A stretch of DNA of 5,453 bases from positions 1-5,453 of the forward strand of contig JAYTOA010000013.1 of assembly GCA_043748015.1 (NCBI GenBank). Reading direction: 5' to 3'. Under the pieces are notes generated by a model. It made no database searches. It was not told the origin of the DNA and saw only the letters and a list, made by a program, of their open reading frames with translations. Of the stretch, positions 1 through 5,453 are shown piece after piece. The position numbers and the translations under genes were made by a program. Position 1 is the stretch's first letter. Each line of letters opens with the position of its first letter. Source of the stretch: JAIBBG01 sp043748015 (lineage in GTDB: Bacteria > Bacteroidota > Bacteroidia > Flavobacteriales_D > Sanyastnellaceae).

Positions 1-11
1 GTTGAGTGAAA

Positions 12-758
12 TTAATTGTTGAATCCTTCGCTGAAAGTTTCGTCCATATGATCGCTTTGCTGGTCTTCATAAAAATAAATTTTCAGCAATACTGTATCAC
101 GAAGAAAATCAATTTTTCCTATTTCAAGCCTGTTGATTTTGATGCCTGTTCTTTGCTCCAGATCTGCGATTAACTCGGCTCTTCTTCCTGCCTGAATCAA
201 ATGAATTTTCTCATAAACGATGAGCTTCTGCGACTCGTGTCTCAAAAGCCATACTTTCTCCAGACCGTATGTCAAAGAAATGATAGCAAGATTCGCAAAC
301 ACGAGTTCCGCGATAGAAATTTTCTTGTTGATCAATGCATTCATAACCGACATTCCGATAACAATAAAGAGGTAGGTCATCTCTTTGATGGCAATTGCAT
401 CAGTGCGGTATCTGATGATTCCGAACACGGCAAACAGTCCAAGTGCAAAACCCATTTCCAGCTTTACGCTTTCTAAAAGAAAACACATGGTGAAAATGGA
501 AATACTGAAAAGAAAATAGGTAAAGAGAAAATCTTTTCTCTTCGCAATCGGGTAATAAATAAGGCGTACCAGCACAAAAATGAAACTCATATGTATTCCA
601 AGTCGCAACACCAAACCCATCAAATCTTCAAACTTGATAAGTTTAACACCGCCAAGTGGATCAAACTTCGCTTTGACTGATTGAGGATCAACTTCGGGAA
701 GTTGCTCTTGTATGAATCCTAAAAAACCGTTCAATAGCGGCGACCATTCAATTTGCAT
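12..758 (-). CDS. DUF4956 family multi-pass membrane protein, partner of the VTC-type polymerase
   Basis: A 248-residue inner-membrane protein of unknown biochemical function, assigned to the DUF4956 family. After a short amphipathic N-terminus there are about five hydrophobic segments (roughly residues 45-69, 77-96, 101-115, 128-144 and 148-165). A soluble tail of about 80 residues follows, probably an alpha/beta domain. The most telling stretch is residues 107-131, where GLFAVFGIIRYRTDA is followed by IKEMTYLF; a small-residue hydrophobic helix ending in R-Y-R-T-D and then an IKEMTYL helix is what I recognise as the family signature. The ATG at 756-758 lies inside the end of the upstream polymerase gene (11-base overlap), so translation is probably coupled. 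TAA closes it at 12-14. VTC-domain and DUF4956 genes are often neighbours in bacteria, which suggests a membrane anchor, channel or regulator for polyphosphate synthesis; that role is inferred. Family assignment is confident, function is not. Confidence 0.9.
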   Translation of the reverse strand: MQIEWSPLLNGFLGFIQEQLPEVDPQSVKAKFDPLGGVKLIKFEDLMGLVLRLGIHMSFIFVLVRLIYYPIAKRKDFLFTYFLFSISIFTMCFLLESVKLEMGFALGLFAVFGIIRYRTDAIAIKEMTYLFIVIGMSVMNALINKKISIAELVFANLAIISLTYGLEKVWLLRHESQKLIVYEKIHLIQAGRRAELIADLEQRTGIKINRLEIGKIDFLRDTVLLKIYFYEDQQSDHMDETFSEGFNN

Positions 759-1575
759 GTTCTCTTCTTATTTTATTTATCTTCAAAATTTTCTCTTTGA
801 AATTATTCGATTTCACTTCCGGATAGAGGATGGTTACTCCAAGGCAATATTTACTGATGCCTTCTTCACGAATCAACTTTTCCTTCATCTCTTCAATGAA
901 AGGCGAGTGTCTGTTTTCGCCGTCTTGCTTCACCTCAGCAATCACAATGTCAGAAAAAATAACACTCCTGTTCTCAAACTCAAATGCAAGATTGGTATCC
1001 AAAGTCACTCTTTCTCCCGCAATAGTATCTACTAAAGTTGTGCGCGTAAAACTATTCCACAATTTCGGCTCAAGTCCTATAGCATCCGCAGCATGCTTAC
1101 TGATGAACAATGCCCCATTCTCATCAAGCACTTCTGCCAATTCAATCAGTTTAATGCGACTCTTCGCCGTTCGGCCTTTGTTGCTCTTTTCCTTTACTTC
1201 AAGAAATGAAATCTGACTTTCCACATATTCGCGCTTGCGGATTTTGAATCGATGTCGCTTTCCGTTTTGATGCTCAGTAAAAAATTTAAAATCCAACGTG
1301 TCGTAATACAATGTTTTGTATCGACTTTGTCGATGACCTTCAACTTCCAGTACACGATAATTCTTCTCCAGATCGTGGAGAAAATCGCTTAGCTCATTAC
1401 TATGGAACATGAATTTCGTATCCAATCGATTCATCAATTGAACACCGTCCATTTCCGATAAAGTGATAGGCTTGAAATGCGCCAGTATATCCGCCAGTTG
1501 ATTCAAAATAATTTTCCTTTGCAGTTCATTACAACGAGCAAACATTTGCCCAAAACGAAGTGAACGTAGTGACAT
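748..1575 (-). CDS. VTC-domain polyphosphate polymerase-like protein
   Basis: Predicted cytosolic enzyme of the VTC / triphosphate tunnel superfamily. The yeast relative Vtc4 polymerises the gamma-phosphate of ATP into polyphosphate on a beta-barrel tunnel lined with basic residues. Counting from an upstream ATG at 1671, the tunnel motifs appear in order: NRLDTKF (81-87), SRYKTLYYDT (116-125), RHRFKIRKREY (139-149), LEVKEK (157-162), SRI after GRTAK (171-173), TRTT (209-212), RVTLDTNLAFE (221-231), AEVKQDG (245-251, probable metal-binding Glu) and SKYCLG (273-278). All the basic strands expected of an active enzyme are present. Start is uncertain: the frame stays open to 1671, but those first 32 residues look non-conserved. 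I chose the ATG at 1573-1575; the next one, at 1543-1545, sits closer to the conserved core and is equally possible. No Shine-Dalgarno is seen at any of them. It overlaps the DUF4956 gene by 11 bases and follows yebC. Confidence 0.88.
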   Translation of the reverse strand: MSLRSLRFGQMFARCNELQRKIILNQLADILAHFKPITLSEMDGVQLMNRLDTKFMFHSNELSDFLHDLEKNYRVLEVEGHRQSRYKTLYYDTLDFKFFTEHQNGKRHRFKIRKREYVESQISFLEVKEKSNKGRTAKSRIKLIELAEVLDENGALFISKHAADAIGLEPKLWNSFTRTTLVDTIAGERVTLDTNLAFEFENRSVIFSDIVIAEVKQDGENRHSPFIEEMKEKLIREEGISKYCLGVTILYPEVKSNNFKEKILKINKIRREHAN

Positions 1576-1685
1576 AACACTTACAAAACAATAAAACCTT
1601 GGGTTAATTCCCGATTTTTCTTGGTTAGGATAAAGAAATCCCATTGCCGCCGCCAGTGACAGAGGCACCAATAAAAATCTTCTGA

Positions 1686-2396
1686 CTACTTCAAGTTGTG
1701 ATAAACAGCCTGAACGTCATCATCGTCCTCAATTTTTTCTACAAGCTCGAGAATTTCATCCATCTGCTCATCAGTAATATCAGCAAAAGAATTTGGTATC
1801 CTCTCCAGACCGGCCTTCGTCACCGTGATGTTCTTTTCCTCAAGCGCCTTTTGCATATTGCCAAAATCAGTGAAGGCGCAGTGCAATACTACTTCATCCG
1901 CTTCTTGCTCAATGGCTTCAAGACCGGCATCAATCAATTCCAATTCGAGATCATCGACACTTGGAATCTGATCTTTGGCAATACGGAATATTCCTTTGCG
2001 ATCGAATACAAAACTCAGAGAGCCACTTGTACCCAACGCACCACCACCGCGATTAAAATATAAACGCACATTGGCAACAGTTCTCGTTGGATTATCTGTG
2101 GCTGTCTCAATAAGTATCGGAACACCATAAGGACCATAGCCCTCGTACACCACTTCCTCATAGTGACTGGTGTCCTTGTCGCTGGCGCGCTTGATTGCAG
2201 CGTCAACACGATCCTTCGGCATATTGACACCTTTCGCGTTTGCTATAATCTGGCGCAATCGCGGGTTGTTCGCCGGTTCAGGTCCTCCGCTTTTTACAGC
2301 AATGGCTATATCCTTTCCGATGCGCGTGAATGCCTTCGCATTCTTATCGTTGCGCGCCATGATCTTGTGCTTCCTGGTTTCAAATATGCGTCCCAT
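1686..2396 (-). CDS. yebC: YebC/PmpR/TACO1 family protein
   Basis: A 236-residue member of the YebC family, near the usual length (about 240). Family members have been described as DNA-binding regulators (PmpR), and more recently as ribosome-associated factors that help translation through proline-rich stretches, as mitochondrial TACO1 does; which role applies here cannot be read from sequence. Visible signatures: AFTRIGKDIAIAVK (22-35), the NPRLRQII and AKGVNMPKDRVDAAIKRA region (44-71), YEEVVYEGYGP (79-89), ETATDNPTRTVANVR (97-111), GGALGTSGSLSFVFDRKG (118-135) and an acidic C-terminus with a DDDD run (224-227). The N-terminus, MGRIFETRKHKIMAR, replaces the common MAGHSKWANIKHRK form; this is a variant I associate with Bacteroidota homologues. 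The first ATG (2394-2396) is chosen because the MGR motif starts there; M13 would cut into it. A good promoter lies just upstream, and the polymerase gene follows downstream on the same strand. Confidence 0.96.
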   Translation of the reverse strand: MGRIFETRKHKIMARNDKNAKAFTRIGKDIAIAVKSGGPEPANNPRLRQIIANAKGVNMPKDRVDAAIKRASDKDTSHYEEVVYEGYGPYGVPILIETATDNPTRTVANVRLYFNRGGGALGTSGSLSFVFDRKGIFRIAKDQIPSVDDLELELIDAGLEAIEQEADEVVLHCAFTDFGNMQKALEEKNITVTKAGLERIPNSFADITDEQMDEILELVEKIEDDDDVQAVYHNLK

Positions 2397-2418
2397 ACTT
2401 ATCTCTGATTTTGAGCCA

Positions 2419-2449
2419 CAAACCTAAGGTTGAATGATGGAGTTTACAA
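2419..2449 (-). promoter_or_regulatory. Bacteroidota-type promoter of yebC
   Basis: Read on the minus strand, TAGGTTTG (2419-2426) is a perfect match to the -7 consensus TAnnTTTG of Bacteroidota housekeeping sigma factors. TTG (2447-2449) lies 20 bases upstream, where the -33 element is expected. A start point 5-7 bases downstream of the -7 box would give a leader of roughly 15 bases before the yebC ATG at 2396. That leader (CAGAGATAAGT before the ATG) has no Shine-Dalgarno, as is usual in this phylum. The promoter could also serve the two downstream genes. Called by eye from consensus and spacing. Confidence 0.55.
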
Positions 2450-2614
2450 GGAGACGACTCTCTTCCTGTTGCGGCCATCTGCTTTCAATGATCAAAAAGT
2501 ATTGACAAAGTCGAACGTTTCACTCAACGATGCTCACCAAACTTTTCCAACACTCCTCAAAGTTCTGTCGTAACTTACAAGGCCATCCTGATTGACCCGG
2601 AACAACATTATCCA

Positions 2615-3058
2615 TTGAAAAATTCATATCATAGTGAACACATCGATTCACCGGAATCGGATTACTTATTCGTTGAAGAGTCGCAAATTCCGCTATCGGG
2701 GAATGGTCTGCTGACTGCTATCGACATTTACGAGGAGGAGATCATCGCTGTTTTTCGCGGTGAAGTGTTGACGAAAAAAGAAGCCAAACGAAGAGCTGAG
2801 CTAAACCAAGATCAGTATTTTATCAATTTGCTTGACGGAACAATTCTTGACTCGAAGCATGTTTCTTGTTTTGCCAAATATGCCAATGACGCTGCCGGTG
2901 CGAAGTTCTCACCATTTCGCAACAATGCGTTTATCACGACAGACGATGGAGGTAGGGCTTGTCTCGTAGCCAAACGTGATATACTATCAGGAGAGGAAAT
3001 ATTCTGCGGTTATGGAAGCAGGTATTGGAAAAAACATGGCAAAGTTTCTTTGGTCTGA
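2615..3058 (+). CDS. small SET-domain protein, putative protein-lysine methyltransferase
   Basis: A compact 147-residue protein that is essentially one SET domain; such enzymes transfer a methyl group from S-adenosylmethionine to lysine side chains. In order: IPLSGNGLLTA (25-35) matches the G-x-G-x-x-A strand at the SET start; EEIIAVFRGEVLT (41-53) is the next strand; DQYFINLLDGTILDS (66-80) the core; CFAKYANDA (85-93) sits where classical SET domains have the N-H-x-C-x-P-N pseudoknot motif; NNAFIT (103-108); and VAKRDILSGEEIFCGYGSRYW (118-138) is the GEE-(L/I)-x-x-x-YG motif ending in the conserved Tyr region. Classical histidine and proline of the pseudoknot are absent. No pre-SET or post-SET cysteine cluster is present. 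The start is TTG at 2615-2617; there is no ATG anywhere in this frame. It is divergent from yebC and same-strand with tdk. Its target is unknown. Confidence 0.82.
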   Translation: MKNSYHSEHIDSPESDYLFVEESQIPLSGNGLLTAIDIYEEEIIAVFRGEVLTKKEAKRRAELNQDQYFINLLDGTILDSKHVSCFAKYANDAAGAKFSPFRNNAFITTDDGGRACLVAKRDILSGEEIFCGYGSRYWKKHGKVSLV

Positions 3059-3115
3059 ATTTCATTCATGTATTGACTAAAAGTCCAAAACGCCAAAGTC
3101 AACCCGCGATTCACT

Positions 3116-3128
3116 TTCGAATATCGAA
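3116..3128. repeat. 13-base dyad in the SET-tdk intergenic region
   Basis: Arms TTCGA and TCGAA flank a 3-base centre (ATA), giving a short perfect dyad 66 bases before the preferred tdk start. It might be an operator or simply chance; it is too short and AT-rich to act as a terminator and no T-run follows. The rest of 3059-3194 shows no recognisable gene or RNA. Confidence 0.25.
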
Positions 3129-3194
3129 TAGAAGGTTTATCAAATTCTGCTAACATCACGAAAAACTAAGCTGATGCAAATTAGGTTTGCATCC

Positions 3195-3785
3195 ATGTTT
3201 TTAGAGAACACCGTCAATCGCGGAAGAAGGCAAGGCTGGATCGAAGTGATCTGTGGCTCAATGTTTTCGGGTAAAACCGAAGAACTTATCCGACGTATGA
3301 AACGCGCCGAGTTCGCCAAGATGAAGGTGGAAATTTTCAAACCCAAAGTTGACAATCGCTACCACGAAGACGATGTGGTGAGTCACAATCAGAACGCTAT
3401 TCGCAGCACTGCCATAGAACATTCATCACAACTATTACTTTTGACGAGTGATGTCGAAGTGGTGGGAATTGACGAAGCACAATTCTTTGATGCCGGTTTA
3501 CCCGAGGTGTGTAATGAACTTGCCAATCAAGGCATCCGCGTAATTATCGCCGGTCTTGATATGGATTTCAAGGGACGGCCATTCGGACCAATGCCCAATC
3601 TACTCGCTATTGCCGAGTTCGTCACAAAGGTCCACGCCATTTGCGTTGAAACAGGAAATCTTGCCAACTATTCCTTTCGTTATGCTGAAGGAGATTCTGT
3701 TGTTCAGCTCGGCGAAAAAGAAAGCTATGCTCCGCTTTCTCGTGAAGCTTACAACAAACACATGGCGAATAGAAAGAAGAATTGA
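3195..3785 (+). CDS. tdk: Thymidine kinase, type II (tetrameric) family
   Basis: Phosphorylates thymidine to dTMP with ATP in the cytosolic salvage pathway. Numbering from the upstream ATG at 3174: Walker A GSMFSGKT (28-35), ELIRRMKRA (37-45), the KPKVDNRY region (56-63), DEAQFF (100-105) with E101 as the expected catalytic base, AGLDMDFKGRPFGPMP (126-141), and the lasso/zinc region from 151 to 193 with the thymidine-contacting aromatic segment. The usual two zinc-binding Cys pairs are degenerate: C157-x-x-T160 and S189-x-x-A192, so only one of four ligands remains, as I recall for Bacteroidota thymidine kinases. I prefer the second ATG (3195-3197), giving MFLENTV and 196 residues, because related proteins commonly begin close to this point; the ATG at 3174 (203 residues) stays possible. 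It lies 164 bases upstream of murF-alr on the same strand. Confidence 0.95.
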   Translation: MFLENTVNRGRRQGWIEVICGSMFSGKTEELIRRMKRAEFAKMKVEIFKPKVDNRYHEDDVVSHNQNAIRSTAIEHSSQLLLLTSDVEVVGIDEAQFFDAGLPEVCNELANQGIRVIIAGLDMDFKGRPFGPMPNLLAIAEFVTKVHAICVETGNLANYSFRYAEGDSVVQLGEKESYAPLSREAYNKHMANRKKN

Positions 3786-3949
3786 TATTCTTCAATCCCC
3801 AAACAGTTTTGCTGAATAAATACCCACTTTTCTATCCTATCATATTGGAATTCACATCATTTTCAAAGCCAAATTATTTCACTCGATTGTTGACAAAAAA
3901 CAGACACTCTTGATCAATCTCGAAAGTTCTTGATTCCTTTTGTAGTGAA

Positions 3950-5453
3950 ATGATTCACGACATCGCATCTATAGCTAAAATTACTCAAGGGACACTACTT
4001 CAGGAAAAAGTCTCGGGCCCAATCAGTCGCATTCTCCTCGATAGCCGGAAAATTGCACAGCCTAAAGAGTCCATCTTCATTGCCATTCAAGGTCCGCGAC
4101 ACGACGGACATCAATTCTTGCAAGAGGTTTATGATGCCGGTGTTAGAAATTTCATCGTGGAGAAAGAAAAGGATGTGCTCAAGCTTATCGAAGCGACAGT
4201 CATTTTGGTGAAGGACGCGACATCTGCGCTGCAATCTCTGGCTGCGGCACACAGAACGCAATTTCAAATTCCTGTAATAGGCATTACGGGAAGCAATGGT
4301 AAAACTATTGTCAAAGAATGGCTCAACATTTTGCTCGCAGATGAATACAACATTGTGCGAAGTCCCAAGAGTTACAATTCGCAAATTGGTGTTCCGCTTT
4401 CCGTTTGGAATATCGAAAATTCTCACACGCTTGGAATATTCGAAGCCGGAATTTCCAAATCCGGTGAGATGGAAAAACTGGCCAAGATTATTCAGCCAAC
4501 TCTAGGCATTTTCACCAATATTGGCACGGCTCACATAGAAAATTTTCTAAGCCGAAGACAATTGATTGGTGAAAAACTGAATCTATTTGCTAAAGCAACA
4601 ACACTTATTTGTCCCGAAGATTCAGAATTAATGCAACTCGTCATTCCCTGGATGTCGACCAAAGAAATTATTTTCACTCCAGCCGTCGAGTCTGCAACAA
4701 AATCGGTACATCATTCTATAACTACTGTGGAGCTGAAATGGAAACTGCTGCCCTTAGAATTCGACATTCCATTTATCGATAAAGCGTCGCTCGAAAATGT
4801 GATCACTTGCATCTACACCATGTTGTTGATGCAATACAATGCAAATGAAATCCAACAACGACTTGAAAGATTGAGCTCGTTGGAAATGCGACTTCAGTTG
4901 CTCAATGGTGACAATGATTGCATTATAGTGAATGACGCGTATAGCAACGATTTACAGTCGCTTGAAATCGCACTTGATTTTCTGGATCAACACGCACGTT
5001 CACACCAAAAAACCGTAATTCTCTCCGATATCTATCAATCGGGGCTGTCGGAAAATGAATTACATGTACGCATTTCTTCATTGCTCAAAAGCAAAAACAC
5101 CGAGTCATTAATTGGAATTGGCAAAAGCATGATGCGCAATTCATCTTACTATCCATCAGATTCTGTCTTTTTTGCTTCAACAGAAGAATTTCTAGAAAAG
5201 AAAAATCTACGAGAAATTACGCATGCAGCCATTCTAGTGAAAGGTGCGCGAGATTTTCAATTCGAGCGAATTGTTACTTCACTTCAGGAAAAAACGCACG
5301 ACACGATACTGGAAATTGATCTTAGTGCTATGGCACACAACCTTAATTTCTTCCGCAGCAAGCTGAATCCCGGAACGAAGATCATGGCTATGGTGAAAGC
5401 GTTTGGCTATGGAAGTGGCGCTCATGAAGCAGCGTCATTATTGGAGTTCAACA
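3950..5453 (+). CDS. murF-alr: Bifunctional MurF ligase / alanine racemase fusion (3' end beyond window)
   Basis: Partial gene with 501 codons in the window and no stop. The N-terminal part is MurF, the ATP-dependent ligase adding D-Ala-D-Ala to UDP-MurNAc-tripeptide. It shows LLDSRK (29-34), FIAIQGPRHDGHQF (43-56), the P-loop GITGSNGKT (111-119), YNSQIGVPLSVW (142-153), EAG (165-167), TNIGTAHIENF (189-199), GEKLNLF (207-213), MRLQLLNG (313-320) and NDAYSNDLQSLEIAL (328-342). From about residue 453 a second domain begins: LEIDLSAMAHNLNFFR (454-469) and MVKAFGYGSG (481-490), the alanine racemase N-terminus. K483 is the expected PLP Schiff-base lysine and Y487 the conserved tyrosine four residues on. 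Alr interconverts L- and D-alanine, so the fusion joins D-Ala supply and use in peptidoglycan synthesis. Such fusions are known in Bacteroidota. The ATG at 3950 is the natural start, with MurF beginning at once; no Shine-Dalgarno. The reading frame is intact to the edge. Confidence 0.95.
   Translation, partial: MIHDIASIAKITQGTLLQEKVSGPISRILLDSRKIAQPKESIFIAIQGPRHDGHQFLQEVYDAGVRNFIVEKEKDVLKLIEATVILVKDATSALQSLAAAHRTQFQIPVIGITGSNGKTIVKEWLNILLADEYNIVRSPKSYNSQIGVPLSVWNIENSHTLGIFEAGISKSGEMEKLAKIIQPTLGIFTNIGTAHIENFLSRRQLIGEKLNLFAKATTLICPEDSELMQLVIPWMSTKEIIFTPAVESATKSVHHSITTVELKWKLLPLEFDIPFIDKASLENVITCIYTMLLMQYNANEIQQRLERLSSLEMRLQLLNGDNDCIIVNDAYSNDLQSLEIALDFLDQHARSHQKTVILSDIYQSGLSENELHVRISSLLKSKNTESLIGIGKSMMRNSSYYPSDSVFFASTEEFLEKKNLREITHAAILVKGARDFQFERIVTSLQEKTHDTILEIDLSAMAHNLNFFRSKLNPGTKIMAMVKAFGYGSGAHEAASLLEFN

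Noticed and set aside
201..476. Plus-strand open frames opposite the DUF4956, polymerase and yebC genes (for example 201-476, 830-1216, 1698-2063, 2163-2408).
   Set aside because: They lie antisense to well-supported conserved genes and their translations show no domain-like pattern.
2530..2595. A 21-residue ORF starting at ATG 2530 in the divergent region.
   Set aside because: Too short, no recognisable motif or ribosome-binding site; kept only as part of the SET start question.
3073..3102. TTGACT ... AGTCAA inverted repeat after the SET gene as a terminator.
   Set aside because: Six-pair stem with an 18-base loop and no T-run; too weak to call.
3182..3189. TAGGTTTG just before the preferred tdk ATG, a perfect match to the -7 promoter consensus.
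   Set aside because: No TTG lies at the -33 distance, and transcription would begin at or inside the start codon at 3195. Probably chance, although a leaderless transcript cannot be excluded.
3781..3796. ATTGA / TCAAT hairpin at the tdk stop as a terminator.
   Set aside because: The stem is only five mostly A-T pairs, with no run of T after it.
3890..3942. TTGACA (3890-3895) and TCCTTTTG (3935-3942) as a promoter for murF-alr.
   Set aside because: The two are far too widely spaced to be one promoter, the second lacks the A of TAnnTTTG, and a start there would leave almost no leader. No other convincing pair was found in 3786-3949.
3995..4426. Minus-strand 143-residue open frame inside murF.
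   Set aside because: It is fully antisense to the MurF P-loop region, where the plus-strand frame carries every expected motif.

Overview
The window most likely comes from a member of the Bacteroidota (Bacteroidetes). Four signs point the same way. There is an in-frame fusion of MurF with alanine racemase. The thymidine kinase has lost most of the usual zinc cysteines. YebC carries the MGR-type N-terminus instead of the usual MAGHSKW start. Gene starts lack Shine-Dalgarno sequences, and one promoter fits the TAnnTTTG / TTG pattern of this phylum. I cannot place it below phylum from the sequence alone. It reads as ordinary chromosome: no transposase, integrase, phage gene, tRNA, rRNA, CRISPR array or long repeat is visible.

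Layout. The left part (12-2396) is a minus-strand block, read right to left: yebC, then a VTC-domain polyphosphate polymerase-like protein, then a DUF4956 membrane protein. The polymerase and membrane-protein genes overlap by 11 bases and are almost certainly co-expressed; yebC lies close enough upstream to share the transcript. A 218-base divergent region (2397-2614) holds the yebC promoter. The right part (2615-5453) is on the plus strand: a small SET-domain protein that has no ATG codon in its frame, a type II thymidine kinase (tdk), and the first 501 residues of the murF-alr fusion, which runs off the right edge just after the PLP-binding lysine of the racemase half.

How the genes fit together. 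The VTC/DUF4956 pair looks like a cytosolic catalytic subunit plus a membrane partner, by analogy with the eukaryotic VTC complex, in which polyphosphate synthesis is tied to a membrane channel. The MurF-Alr protein would make and consume D-alanine in cell-wall precursor synthesis: Alr makes D-Ala, and MurF adds D-Ala-D-Ala to the UDP-MurNAc tripeptide. Tdk salvages thymidine. YebC is a translation-associated or regulatory housekeeping protein. The SET protein is a probable protein-lysine methyltransferase of unknown target.

I found no clearly new biological system. The points most worth a second look are the polymerase/membrane-protein pair, with a possible MgtC-like fold for the DUF4956 partner, and the SET gene that has no ATG.
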